Notes under the pieces: generated by a model | What the model saw: only the letters and a program-made list of their open reading frames with translations | Told to the model about the DNA's origin: nothing | Database searches by the model: none | Program-made: the position numbers and the translations under genes | NCBI GenBank assembly: GCA_910579955.1 | Contig: CAJTWE010000005.1 | Coordinates: forward strand, 1-64,000 | Length of the DNA: 64,000 nucleotides | Source of the DNA: an uncultured Ruminococcus sp. | Lineage (GTDB): Bacteria > Bacillota > Clostridia > Oscillospirales > Ruminococcaceae | Direction: 5' to 3' | In this document: positions 1 to 7,948 of the stretch, in pieces | Layout: each line of letters starts with the position of its first letter | Position numbering within the stretch: position 1 is the first letter of the stretch

Positions 1-296
1 AGATTAAGCATTTGTGCAATATGCCATGATATTGCCTCCCCTTCACGGTCAGGGTCAGTAGCAAGATATACACGGCTGCACTTCTTAGCATGAGATTTAA
101 GCTGCTTTATAACATCCTCTTTACCTTTCATATCAATATATTGAGGCTGGAAACCATTTTCAATATCTACACCAAATTTAGACTTAGGCAGGTCACGGAC
201 ATGACCCATTGAAGCAATAACATCATAGTCCTTGCCTAAATATTTTTGTATAGTTTTTGCCTTTGCAGGTGACTCTACAATAACAAGATTTGACAT
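1..296 (-). CDS. topA: DNA topoisomerase I, N-terminal part (cut by window edge)
   Basis: This is the first 98 codons of type IA DNA topoisomerase I, which relaxes negative supercoils by passing a strand through a transient single-strand break. The reading starts MSNLVIVESPAKAKTI, the typical start of the TOPRIM domain with its invariant Glu, and reaches TDPDREGEAISWH, which holds the acidic DxD metal motif. The rest, including the active-site Tyr, lies outside the window. It follows dprA by 44 bases, the usual dprA-topA order of Firmicutes. The only good ribosome binding site is separated from the ATG by a hairpin (see 307..340). The identification is certain; only the start depends on that unusual spacing. 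Confidence 0.95.
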   Translation of the reverse strand, partial: MSNLVIVESPAKAKTIQKYLGKDYDVIASMGHVRDLPKSKFGVDIENGFQPQYIDMKGKEDVIKQLKSHAKKCSRVYLATDPDREGEAISWHIAQMLN

Positions 297-306
297 ATTT
301 CATACG

Positions 307-340
307 GCTCTGCAATTTACTATGCAGAGCTGACTCCTTT
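307..340 (-). promoter_or_regulatory. topA ribosome binding site separated from ATG by a hairpin
   Basis: On the minus strand AAAGGAG (340..334) overlaps the end of dprA but lies 37 nt from the topA ATG, too far for normal initiation. Between them is a 7-bp stem, GCTCTGC (330..324) with GCAGAGC (313..307), and a 10-nt loop. Folding reduces the effective spacing to about 13 nt. No other purine-rich site precedes the ATG. Confidence 0.6.
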
Positions 341-1648
341 CTAAAGGATTCTGTAGCATTGCCCTTTAAGCCTTACAACATAACCGTTTATTGAAAGCTC
401 AGTAAGCGATGAAGCAACTTCATCTTCATCAGCATTAAGACGCTCAACTATTGCATCTATATGCATCTGATGTTCCTGAGACAAAAGCACGGCTATTTCA
501 AGCTCTAATCCTTTAAGTGATGAAAAATCTTTTATTTTTCTGTTTTCATCAATTTCAGGCTCAAGAGATACTGCTACATTCTCTCTATTCTCTTCTTTCT
601 TTTCTTTTTCTTCTTTTTTATTTTGCTCTTCAAAATTCTTTTTGTTTTTTAAATCTTTTTTCTTTTTAGAAGACGTACCGCCTTTTTTAGTCTCCTTATC
701 ACCACAGCCCAAAAATACGGAATCTTCTACACTATCCGAAGTTTCAAATAAAATAGACGGCTTTAGTTTATGTGCAAATTCAGCATAGTATTCGTTTAAT
801 ATATCTAAATGACTAAACACAGGCGTAGCACCGTCACGCAGATATTTTACCACACCTGCATACCTGTTGTCAAATATATCCGCCGGAGGAATACAATAAA
901 CCGTCTTTCCCTGTTCAAGTGCAAGATTTGCAGTTATTAGAGAACCGCTTCTCTCAGGCGCTTGAGCTACAAGTGTACTTTTGCTTATACCTGAAAGTAT
1001 TCTGTTTCGTGATGGAAAGTTTCTGGGATACGGCTCTGTACCCGGAAGAAATTCTGTCAGCAGCAAACCTTTTCTAATTATGTATTTTTTAGCACTTGCA
1101 TTATCCCTTGGATAATCTACATCTATGCCGCAGCCTAATACTGCAACAGTTCTTCCTCTGGAAAGAACAGCTGCACGGTGCGCTGCCGAATCTATACCTA
1201 TAGCAAAACCGCTTACAATTACCACTCCGGCTTTTGCCAGCTCGCTGCATATCCAATTTGTAACACGAACACTGTATTCTGTGGGCTTTCTTGTTCCAAC
1301 TACCGTAAGAGTAGGATATTCCTCTAAAATTCCAATATTTCCTTGGTAAAATAAAACTGACGGAGGATTATATATAGACTTTAAACTTGATGGATAAAGC
1401 TCATCTCCAAAATATGTAACAGAAATATTCTTGCGTTCACAATTTTCCAGAACGGCTTTTACTTTATCCATAGATGTGCTGCAAACAGCTCTTTTCTGAA
1501 CGTCGCTAAGATTGAATCTTTTTCTCTGGATTTCATCCTGCAAAACATGAAATGCTCTCTCCGGATTTCTGGTAACACTAATAATATCCCAAATTTTAGG
1601 ATTTCCTGCCCCCATTACAATAACCAGCCACAGCCAGTATTCAAGCAT
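341..1648 (-). CDS. dprA: DNA-processing protein DprA
   Basis: DprA (Smf) binds incoming single-stranded DNA during transformation and loads RecA. The Rossmann-like DprA domain spans roughly residues 85-300, with the VVGTRKPT and SGFAIGIDSAAH motifs and the later LEQGKTVYCIPP strand. A Lys/Glu-rich stretch of about 50 residues (around 320-368) joins it to a C-terminal winged helix (DprA_WH type). At 435 aa it is longer than many family members because of this linker. Its ATG overlaps the end of the upstream RNA methyltransferase gene by 8 bases, so the two are probably translationally coupled, and topA follows. Natural competence is not shown, since dprA is common in non-competent species. 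Confidence 0.95.
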   Translation of the reverse strand: MLEYWLWLVIVMGAGNPKIWDIISVTRNPERAFHVLQDEIQRKRFNLSDVQKRAVCSTSMDKVKAVLENCERKNISVTYFGDELYPSSLKSIYNPPSVLFYQGNIGILEEYPTLTVVGTRKPTEYSVRVTNWICSELAKAGVVIVSGFAIGIDSAAHRAAVLSRGRTVAVLGCGIDVDYPRDNASAKKYIIRKGLLLTEFLPGTEPYPRNFPSRNRILSGISKSTLVAQAPERSGSLITANLALEQGKTVYCIPPADIFDNRYAGVVKYLRDGATPVFSHLDILNEYYAEFAHKLKPSILFETSDSVEDSVFLGCGDKETKKGGTSSKKKKDLKNKKNFEEQNKKEEKEKKEENRENVAVSLEPEIDENRKIKDFSSLKGLELEIAVLLSQEHQMHIDAIVERLNADEDEVASSLTELSINGYVVRLKGQCYRIL

Positions 1649-2462
1649 CTCTGCTTCCCCTTCCTTTCATCATTTCCCACATGAGAATTCCTGCGGCCAT
1701 TGCAGCGTTCAGTGATTCAATATTGCCCTGCATAGGAATAGTAACTCTACGTGCGCATCGGCTTACTACTTCATTTGTAAGACCGCTGCCCTCATTACCT
1801 ATCCAGACAGCACGTTTACCATCAGGATATTCACCTCTGCCTACAAGCTCCGCCTGACCTGTAACCACAGCGGCATCACTTTGTATGCCCGCCGTTTCAA
1901 GCTCTGAAAAAAGCTCTTCTTCATCACTGCATACAGCAACCGGAACACGAAACAGTGAGCCCATAGTAGCACGTACAACTTTTGGACTGTAAATATCACA
2001 GCTTTTGCAAAACACTACTCCGGACACTCCTAATGCATCGGCTGTTCTAAGTATCATACCAGCATTTCCGGGGTCTTGAAGCTGATGCAGTACTACAAAC
2101 GAGCTTCCATTTTTCAAAAACTCAGAAAGAGGCATTTGCTTTGAAATCGTACATATTGCAAATATGCCCTGTGGACATTCTGTTTCAGCCATATATTCAC
2201 TAATATCAGCCGTAATAATATATTTTCTACAATCACTATTTATACATGCAGATAATCCTTCTCCATATCTCTGAAAAGCTTCATCAGTAAAAAAAATAGT
2301 CTTTATCTGTGCTCTGTTTTTCATAGCGTCTGATACAAGTCGATAGCCCTCAAGTACAAAACACTGTTCTTTCATTCTTGCCCTTTTATTTTCAGCAAGC
2401 TTTCGGTACAGCTTTACCGATGGGTTGTCCTTTGCTGTCACTTTCATATACCCAACGCTCAT
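1641..2462 (-). CDS. TrmH/SpoU-family RNA 2'-O-methyltransferase
   Basis: This is a SPOUT-fold enzyme that should transfer a methyl group from S-adenosylmethionine to a ribose 2'-OH of rRNA or tRNA. An N-terminal substrate-binding domain (about residues 8-95) precedes the catalytic domain with the family motifs HQLQDPGNAGMILRTADA, IGNEGSGL and IPMQGNIESLNAAMA. The start at 2462 is set by AAGGAGG six bases upstream. The gene lies directly behind the rplT terminator, so it may depend on read-through from the infC operon, and it overlaps dprA. Similar genes (YsgA/RlmB-like) often sit near rplT or pheS in Firmicutes. The modified nucleotide cannot be told from sequence. Confidence 0.9.
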   Translation of the reverse strand: MSVGYMKVTAKDNPSVKLYRKLAENKRARMKEQCFVLEGYRLVSDAMKNRAQIKTIFFTDEAFQRYGEGLSACINSDCRKYIITADISEYMAETECPQGIFAICTISKQMPLSEFLKNGSSFVVLHQLQDPGNAGMILRTADALGVSGVVFCKSCDIYSPKVVRATMGSLFRVPVAVCSDEEELFSELETAGIQSDAAVVTGQAELVGRGEYPDGKRAVWIGNEGSGLTNEVVSRCARRVTIPMQGNIESLNAAMAAGILMWEMMKGRGSRDA

Positions 2463-2479
2463 GTGAGACCTCCTTATAA

Positions 2480-2513
2480 CAAAACACGCTCCGTTTGTTA
2501 CCAGAGCGTGTTC
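2480..2513 (-). terminator. Intrinsic terminator after rplT
   Basis: On the minus strand AACACGCTC and GAGCGTGTT form a 9-bp stem with a 12-nt loop, followed by TTTGTTAT. It begins about ten bases after the rplT stop. The next gene's ribosome binding site follows at once, so read-through probably feeds the methyltransferase and dprA. Confidence 0.8.
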
Positions 2514-2522
2514 AGATTACTA

Positions 2523-2876
2523 TTACAGAGCTGCCTTTGCCTTTTCAACAATTGCAGTAAAACCTGCTGCATCGTTGATCGCAATCTCGGACAGCATCTT
2601 TCTGTTCAGTTCAATACCAGCCTTCTTGCAGCCGTTCATAAATGTAGAATAGTTGATACCGTTCATCTTGCAAGCAGCAGAGATTCTTGTGATCCAGAGC
2701 TGTCTAAACTCTCTCTTCTTCTGCTTTCTGCCAATGTAAGCATAGTTGCCAGACTTCATAACAGCCTGTTTAGCCATCTTGAAATGCTTGCTCTTGCTGC
2801 CCCAGTAGCCCTTAGCCAGCTTCAGTGTTTTATTTCTTCTCTTACGAGTCATCATTGCACCCTTAACACGTGCCAT
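2523..2876 (-). CDS. rplT: 50S ribosomal protein L20
   Basis: L20 is an early-assembly protein of the large subunit that binds 23S rRNA. The 117-aa product has the normal length and the conserved basic N-terminus (RKRRNKTLKLAKGYWG) followed by the globular part GRKQKKREFRQLWITRI. In Firmicutes L20 also represses its own operon by binding the infC leader, and such a leader is present here (3675..3840). It is the last gene of infC-rpmI-rplT and ends at a clear terminator. The ATG at 2876 is preceded by a GGAGGTAGA site. Confidence 0.98.
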   Translation of the reverse strand: MARVKGAMMTRKRRNKTLKLAKGYWGSKSKHFKMAKQAVMKSGNYAYIGRKQKKREFRQLWITRISAACKMNGINYSTFMNGCKKAGIELNRKMLSEIAINDAAGFTAIVEKAKAAL

Positions 2877-2930
2877 AATCTTCTACCTCCGATTTTCTAT
2901 TTATTGTTTTCCTAAAATGCGTTTCTCAGA

Positions 2931-3134
2931 TTAGAGATACGGCAGCAGCTTCTTCAGTGCTGGTGCATTTGTAACATCTGCTACACCTGCGGTACGAGCG
3001 ATTCTCTTACGCTTTGTATCCTTCTGTGTCAGTCTATGTCTCTTATTTGTCTTCTGATACTTAAGCTTACCGGAACCTGTCAGCTTAAAACGCTTCTTTG
3101 CGCCAGAATGTGTTTTTGTCTTAACCTTTGCCAT
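2931..3134 (-). CDS. rpmI: 50S ribosomal protein L35
   Basis: L35 is a small basic protein of the large ribosomal subunit. The 67-aa sequence has the standard features: an N-terminal KTHSGAKKRFKLTGSGK segment, the RHRLTQKDTKRKR core and a C-terminal LKKLLPYL. It lies between infC and rplT, the near-universal arrangement, with short gaps consistent with one transcript. A GGAGGATATATT site precedes the ATG. Nothing unusual was seen. Confidence 0.98.
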   Translation of the reverse strand: MAKVKTKTHSGAKKRFKLTGSGKLKYQKTNKRHRLTQKDTKRKRIARTAGVADVTNAPALKKLLPYL

Positions 3135-3148
3135 AATATATCCTCCTT

Positions 3149-3667
3149 TTACTTGGATGCCTTCGGTGAAATGAACATGACCATACTACGGCCTTCCATC
3201 TTTGCGGGCTTTTCAACAGTACCAACAGCTGCACAAGCCTCCTTGAATTTTTCAAGCAGCTCCTCACCAATCTGCGGATGTGCAATAGCACGCTTACGGA
3301 ATCTTACTGAAACTTTCAGCTTATCGCCGCCTGTCAAGAACTTCTTTGCCTGATTGACCTTAGTTTCAAAGTCATGAGTATCAATTGCAGAAAACATGCG
3401 GATTTCCTTTATAGCAACAACCTTCTGATTCTTGCGGGCTTCCTTTTCTCTTTTCTGCTGTTCAAAGCAATACTTACCGTAATCCATAATACGGCATACC
3501 GGCGGTTTTGCCTGCGGTGCGATTTTTACAAGGTCAAGATCCTTGTCGTACGCAAGCTTCTGTGCGTCCCTTGCGGACATATTTCCCAGTTTCGTTCCGT
3601 CGCTGTCAATGACCAGAATTTCCTTGTCACGAATTTCCTCATTGATCTGCAGCTCTTGTTTGCTGAT
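3149..3667 (-). CDS. infC: Translation initiation factor IF-3 (probable ATC start)
   Basis: IF-3 binds the 30S subunit, prevents premature 50S joining and checks the start codon. The reading runs from the N-domain (NEEIRDKEILVIDSDGTKLG) through the linker (YGKYCFEQQKREKEARKNQK) to the C-domain. The first ATG, at 3580, would remove a third of the N-domain. Reading upstream in frame gives an ATC codon at 3667, seven bases after GGAGGTG, and a 172-aa product of normal length. IF-3 genes characteristically start at rare codons (AUU in E. coli), which IF-3 itself discriminates against, giving autoregulation. ATC is therefore the preferred start. It is the first gene of the L20-controlled operon. 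Confidence 0.9.
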   Translation of the reverse strand: MSKQELQINEEIRDKEILVIDSDGTKLGNMSARDAQKLAYDKDLDLVKIAPQAKPPVCRIMDYGKYCFEQQKREKEARKNQKVVAIKEIRMFSAIDTHDFETKVNQAKKFLTGGDKLKVSVRFRKRAIAHPQIGEELLEKFKEACAAVGTVEKPAKMEGRSMVMFISPKASK

Positions 3668-3674
3668 AAGCCAG

Positions 3675-3840
3675 CACCTCCAAACATTTTAATTACAAAC
3701 AAAAATGAGTGCATCACACTGTGAGCACTCCTCATAATACCTCGCCAAACTGTACTAAAGTACAACTACATGACAAAATATATTGACCGTTTCGATTAAA
3801 ACCAAACGGTGAGAACTGTGATGCTCTACTTTGTTTACTC
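3675..3840 (-). promoter_or_regulatory. L20-type leader with attenuator upstream of infC
   Basis: The untranslated leader holds several stems: ACCGTTT with AAACGGT, TGTACT with AGTACA, and a terminator-like hairpin at 3730..3707 (GAGTGC TCACA with TGTGA T GCACTC) followed by ATTTTTGTTTG. An upstream segment GCATCACA (3824..3817) is exactly complementary to TGTGATGC in the 3' arm of that terminator (3718..3711), so terminator and antiterminator exclude each other. This matches the L20 leader logic known in Bacillus, where L20 binding favours termination. The assignment to that family is by position and architecture. Confidence 0.8.
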
Positions 3841-3845
3841 TGCTT

Positions 3846-3874
3846 ATTATACATCACAGCACTGCCATTGTCAA
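3846..3874 (-). promoter_or_regulatory. Consensus promoter of infC-rpmI-rplT
   Basis: A perfect sigma-A-type promoter on the minus strand: TTGACA at 3874..3869, a 17-nt spacer and TATAAT at 3851..3846. Initiation near 3839 gives a leader of about 170 nt before the IF-3 start. Confidence 0.9.
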
Positions 3875-3897
3875 GCGGCCAATATATCTTTTACACT

Positions 3898-4500
3898 TTA
3901 TTCACATATATTTTCCCACAGATCAGAAAACCATTCCAAGCATTTCAGCTTATAACGAAATTTTTGAGGTTCTTGCAACATCTCATTTTCATTTTCTGTA
4001 AAATATTCCTCTGTATCCTCATTTTCTGAAGCTGCCGGAACACATAAGGGCGGATACATAACGCACCACCAATTCTGCCCTTCTGCACTGCCTATATTTA
4101 TTCTTACAGCGTTGTAAACACCGGCAGGCATGGTAATTCCTTCGTAAACACGTTCATCAAAAGAAATTTTTTCATATTCCGCAGTTACTGTATAATCATA
4201 ACCTTTTTCTGCCACTGTTTCACGGGCGATTTCTTCAATTGACGGTAAGCATCCAGCTGCCACAGCCTTTGCATCTTCCAGAGAGGATACATTTTCAAAA
4301 TAACATGAGCCCTTCTCTAAAACTGCGTCACGAACAGCATACTTGAGCAGCTGGTCGTCATAGGAATCTGAGTTTGCCAGAATGTGAAGCCTCAAAACGT
4401 CTTTTTCAAGGTCATGCAGCGTATCCGCACTTTTACAAAATGATGATACAACAAGTGCAGCTACAAATCCAAGTATTGCTGCGATTTCCATTTTTTTCAT
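3898..4500 (-). CDS. spoIIR: Stage II sporulation protein R
   Basis: SpoIIR is made in the forespore under sigma-F and is secreted towards the mother cell, where it triggers SpoIIGA to process pro-sigma-E. An N-terminal membrane/signal segment (IAAILGFVAALVVSSF) is followed by the family motifs VLRLHILANSDSYDDQLLK, VRDAVLE, PAGVYNAVRINIG and NWWCVMYPPLC. The start is the ATG at 4500, four bases after GAGGTGAG; a GTG nine bases upstream overlaps that site and is less likely. It is 53 bases downstream of hemW. Its presence argues for a genuine sporulation programme. Confidence 0.93.
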   Translation of the reverse strand: MKKMEIAAILGFVAALVVSSFCKSADTLHDLEKDVLRLHILANSDSYDDQLLKYAVRDAVLEKGSCYFENVSSLEDAKAVAAGCLPSIEEIARETVAEKGYDYTVTAEYEKISFDERVYEGITMPAGVYNAVRINIGSAEGQNWWCVMYPPLCVPAASENEDTEEYFTENENEMLQEPQKFRYKLKCLEWFSDLWENICE

Positions 4501-4553
4501 AACTCTCACCTCGGTGAAAGTATGGACCGCCGCAAAACAATTATTCAGCCTTA

Positions 4554-5639
4554 TTATAAAATCTCACACAAAATAGCATTTGAAACAAGAAAGCCCTTTG
4601 GAGTAAAGCATATCCTATCAAGTATTTTTTTCATAAAGCCGCCTTTTATAAAATATTCAACTGATCTCATTTGCTCTTTATCAAGCCATGAAACAGGTAT
4701 ACCCTCGCTGAGTCTTAATCCAAGCATTATGCGTTCTTCTGATATATCTGGGAACTCTTCCTCAACAATAGTTTCCTGATGTTCTTTTTTTATAAACGAA
4801 TCAAGATCAGACGGCACATAAAATCTTTTATCCATAAATGAATGTGAGGCAGGGCCTATTCCAAGATACGGCAGCAGCTTCCAGTATCGGCAATTATGCC
4901 GACTCTCAAAACCTTTTTTTGCAAAATTTGAAATCTCATACTGCGAAAAGCCTTTTTCACTCAGATATGACACCATCTGTAAATATAACTCTGCCGTTTC
5001 ATCTTCATCGGGTACGTATCTTTTCATATCCTGAACAGCATATGGTGTGCCATCTTCTATTTTAAGCATGTATGCAGAAATATGAGTTATTGGCAGCGCT
5101 GTAAGCTGTCTGAGAGTATCCTCCAAACGTTCCTGCGTCTGATCTTTTATACCTATCATAAGGTCGCAGGAAATATTTTCAAAACCTGCTTTTACTGCAT
5201 CATAAACAGTCTCTATTCCCTGCTCTGCTGTATGAAGCCTGCCAAGTGAAACAAGAGAATCATTCTGCAAGTCCTGCAAGCCTATTGAAATACGATTTAC
5301 ACCAGCTTTTCTGTAACGTGTAAGCTTTTCAGTCATAACTGTTGCAGGATTTACTTCCATTGTAATTTCAGGAGATATAACAGAAAAGCTTTCTTCTATA
5401 GCATGTATAATTTCTGCAATACTCTCGGGAGACAACAGCGAAGGCGTACCTCCGCCAAAATATATTGTATTAACTTCCCTCCCGTCTCCATAATATCTGA
5501 TATTTCGGCAAACCGCCTGAACATAAGCATTACGCTCATTCAGGCGGTTTTCACAGGAATAAAAATCACAATAAGGACATTTCCTCAGACAAAACGGTAC
5601 ATGAATATATATTCCCAGTGTGTCAGCTGCGGATATCAT
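4554..5639 (-). CDS. hemW: HemW-like radical SAM protein (coproporphyrinogen III oxidase family)
   Basis: This is a radical S-adenosylmethionine protein of the HemN/HemW family. The CxxxCxxC motif is clear near residue 17 (PFCLRKCPYCDFYS), with the extra C-terminal Cys typical of the family, then FGGGTPSLL and GLQDLQND. At 361 aa with no N-terminal extension it fits HemW, a heme-binding chaperone, rather than HemN, which is about 450 aa. lepA-hemW neighbourhood is common in Firmicutes. Its start overlaps the preceding small gene by 17 bases. True coproporphyrinogen dehydrogenase activity should not be assumed, as no other heme gene is in the window. Confidence 0.9.
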   Translation of the reverse strand: MISAADTLGIYIHVPFCLRKCPYCDFYSCENRLNERNAYVQAVCRNIRYYGDGREVNTIYFGGGTPSLLSPESIAEIIHAIEESFSVISPEITMEVNPATVMTEKLTRYRKAGVNRISIGLQDLQNDSLVSLGRLHTAEQGIETVYDAVKAGFENISCDLMIGIKDQTQERLEDTLRQLTALPITHISAYMLKIEDGTPYAVQDMKRYVPDEDETAELYLQMVSYLSEKGFSQYEISNFAKKGFESRHNCRYWKLLPYLGIGPASHSFMDKRFYVPSDLDSFIKKEHQETIVEEEFPDISEERIMLGLRLSEGIPVSWLDKEQMRSVEYFIKGGFMKKILDRICFTPKGFLVSNAILCEIL

Positions 5640-5958
5640 TTCTGATCACCTTGGTAAGTGGCATAAAAAATGCATCAAAAATCTTTCCCAAAAGCCATGC
5701 TCCTATAATACATCCAGCCATTATTGCATACGCAACCATATTGTTATCTACAAAAAGGTAGCTAAGAACTACGCCGACAAGCGCCACAACATATATAACA
5801 GCACTAAAAATAGTAGAAGCCTTACCATTGCAGCAGCGTCTGCCGCATGATTTGCAAACCTTTCCCTGAGAATTAAGTCCGCCTGCCAGCGCTTTTGTAA
5901 TAGGATTAAAGCTTTGCTCACCGCAGTGAGGACATTTATAAATAGATTCTTTGCTCAT
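5623..5958 (-). CDS. Small zinc-ribbon membrane protein
   Basis: The 111-aa product has an N-terminal zinc ribbon (CPHC, then CKSC followed by CC) and two hydrophobic segments (STIFSAVIYVVALVGVVLSYLFV and MVAYAIMAGCIIGAWLLGKIF), so it is probably membrane-anchored with a cytoplasmic zinc knuckle. The start at 5958 follows AAGGAGAG by seven bases; an upstream in-frame ATG lacks a site. It lies between lepA and hemW and overlaps hemW, so it belongs to that operon. No function is known to me. The zinc ribbon suggests an interaction role and not catalysis. Confidence 0.8.
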   Translation of the reverse strand: MSKESIYKCPHCGEQSFNPITKALAGGLNSQGKVCKSCGRRCCNGKASTIFSAVIYVVALVGVVLSYLFVDNNMVAYAIMAGCIIGAWLLGKIFDAFFMPLTKVIRNDIRS

Positions 5959-5971
5959 ATATATTCTCTCC

Positions 5972-7780
5972 TTATTCCGTATCAAGCTTGAGTACGCTCA
6001 TGAATGCTTCCTGTGGAACTTCTACTGTACCCAGTGAGCGCATTCTCTTCTTACCCTCTTTCTGCTTTTCAAGCAGCTTCTTCTTACGTGTAATGTCGCC
6101 GCCGTAACACTTGGCAAGTACATCTTTGCGCATTGCCTTAATAGTTTCACGGGCGATTATCTTACCTCCAATAGCTGCCTGAACAGGTACTTCAAAGAGC
6201 TGTCTTGGAATGTTTTCTTTAAGCTTTTCAACCATTTTTCTTGCACGTTCATATGATTTATCCGCATGAATAATAAATGAAAGTGCGTCTACCATATCTC
6301 CATTTAAAAGAATATCAAGCTTTACAAGCTTTGACGTTGCATATTCACTAAGCACATAATCAAATGAAGCGTATCCCTTTGTACGAGATTTCAATACATC
6401 AAAAAAGTCATAAACAATCTCATTTAGCGGAAGGTCATATTTCAGATTTACACGATTCTCATCAATATACTGCATATCGTGAAATACGCCTCTTCTGTTT
6501 TGGCAAAGATCCATTACATTTCCTACAAAATCAGACGGAGTAAGGATCTCGGCCTTTACCATAGGTTCTTCCGCCATACGAATAACCGCCGGGTCTGGAT
6601 AATTAGAAGGATTATCAATATACACAACATCGCCGTTAGTCATTGTAACACGATATATAACAGACGGTGCAGTTGTAATAAGATCAAGATTATACTCTCT
6701 TTCCAGTCGTTCCTGAATGATCTCCATATGAAGAAGTCCTAAAAATCCGCAGCGGAAACCAAAGCCAAGTGCAATAGAGGTTTCAGGTTCAAAGGTAAGA
6801 GACGCATCGTTAAGCTGGAGCTTTTCCAAAGCTTCTCTCAAATCTCCGTATTTTGCACCATCTGCCGGATATATACCGGAAAACACCATAGGATTTGCCT
6901 GACGATAACCCGGCAAAGGCTCTGCACACGGTCTTTCATCAAGTGTAACTGTATCTCCTACCCGTGTATCACCTATGCTCTTGATAGAAGCAGTAAGATA
7001 GCCTACTTCACCAGCTCGAAGAACGCCTGTATTCACAAGCTGACTTGTATCCATATATCCTGCTTCAACAATAGTAAATGTAGCGCCTGTTGCCATAAGA
7101 CGAATAGTATCGCCGACTTTGACAGTACCTTCTTTTACTCGTATATAAATTACAACACCTTTATAGGCATCATAATAGCTATCAAATATAAGCGCTTGAA
7201 GCGGAGCGTCTGGATCGCCCTTTGGTGCAGGAATGTCTGTTACAATACGCTCAAGAACTTCCTCAATATTAAGTCCTGCTTTAGCAGAAATTTTAGGTGC
7301 GTCCATTGCAGGAATACCAATAATATTCTCAATTTCACTACACACACGTTCCGGATCTGCTGCCGGAAGATCTATTTTATTAACAACCGGAACAACTTCA
7401 AGATCATGCTCAATTGCAAGATATGTGTTGGCAAGAGTCTGAGCTTCAATTCCCTGTGAAGCATCAACTACAAGTATAGCACCTTCACAAGCCGCAAGAC
7501 TTCTTGATACTTCATAGTTAAAGTCAACGTGACCGGGAGTATCTATAAGGTTAAACACATAGGTATTGCCATCTTTAGCTTTATAATTAAGGTGCACAGC
7601 ACGTGCTTTTATAGTAATGCCACGTTCACGCTCAATGTCCATATTATCAAGAATCTGTTCTTCCATATCACGAGCTGCAACAGTAAAGGTTTTCTCAAGA
7701 ATACGATCTGCCAGCGTTGATTTTCCGTGGTCAATGTGGGCAATAATACAAAAATTACGAATACGCTCCATTCTTTCCAT
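5972..7780 (-). CDS. lepA: Elongation factor 4 (LepA), back-translocating GTPase
   Basis: LepA is a ribosome-bound GTPase close to EF-G, implicated in back-translocation and 30S biogenesis. The G domain shows AHIDHGKST (G1), a switch I with ERERGITIK, DTPGH (G3) and NKIDL (G4). EF-G-like domains follow, then the LepA-specific C-terminal domain with GGDITRKKKLLEKQKEGKKRMR. The 602-aa length is typical. The ATG at 7780 is four bases after GGAGG; a second ATG three codons on is possible. It is the first gene of lepA, zinc-ribbon, hemW and possibly spoIIR, and has its own promoter. Confidence 0.97.
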   Translation of the reverse strand: MERMERIRNFCIIAHIDHGKSTLADRILEKTFTVAARDMEEQILDNMDIERERGITIKARAVHLNYKAKDGNTYVFNLIDTPGHVDFNYEVSRSLAACEGAILVVDASQGIEAQTLANTYLAIEHDLEVVPVVNKIDLPAADPERVCSEIENIIGIPAMDAPKISAKAGLNIEEVLERIVTDIPAPKGDPDAPLQALIFDSYYDAYKGVVIYIRVKEGTVKVGDTIRLMATGATFTIVEAGYMDTSQLVNTGVLRAGEVGYLTASIKSIGDTRVGDTVTLDERPCAEPLPGYRQANPMVFSGIYPADGAKYGDLREALEKLQLNDASLTFEPETSIALGFGFRCGFLGLLHMEIIQERLEREYNLDLITTAPSVIYRVTMTNGDVVYIDNPSNYPDPAVIRMAEEPMVKAEILTPSDFVGNVMDLCQNRRGVFHDMQYIDENRVNLKYDLPLNEIVYDFFDVLKSRTKGYASFDYVLSEYATSKLVKLDILLNGDMVDALSFIIHADKSYERARKMVEKLKENIPRQLFEVPVQAAIGGKIIARETIKAMRKDVLAKCYGGDITRKKKLLEKQKEGKKRMRSLGTVEVPQEAFMSVLKLDTE

Positions 7781-7834
7781 CTCTCCTCCGATTTTTACTA
7801 TTTTCCATACTATAACTTGTTCTAATTTCGTTTT

Positions 7835-7863
7835 ATTATACCATAATTTTCTCTAATTGTAAA
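7835..7863 (-). promoter_or_regulatory. Promoter of lepA operon
   Basis: Minus-strand TTTACA at 7863..7858, a 17-nt spacer and TATAAT at 7840..7835, preceded by TGG. It lies about 55 bases before the lepA start. Confidence 0.75.
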
Positions 7864-7888
7864 GAGCGGAAAAATGAATTTTCCCATA

Positions 7889-7918
7889 TTGACAAGACAT
7901 CACTGCACATGGTAAAAT
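7889..7918 (+). promoter_or_regulatory. Promoter of flavin reductase gene
   Basis: TTGACA at 7889..7894 and TAAAAT at 7913..7918 with an 18-nt spacer, about 30 bases before the start codon. It diverges from the lepA promoter. Confidence 0.6.
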
Positions 7919-7948
7919 ATTATCATATCACAAAAAAGGAGAATTCTA

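Noticed and set aside
3149..3580. infC starting at the first ATG (143 aa)
   Set aside because: It would lack a third of the IF-3 N-domain; the in-frame extension to ATC 3667 has a well-placed ribosome site and restores family length.
3526..3765. Small minus-strand frame over the infC leader
   Set aside because: It overlaps infC and the attenuator in another frame, has no ribosome site and no family resemblance.
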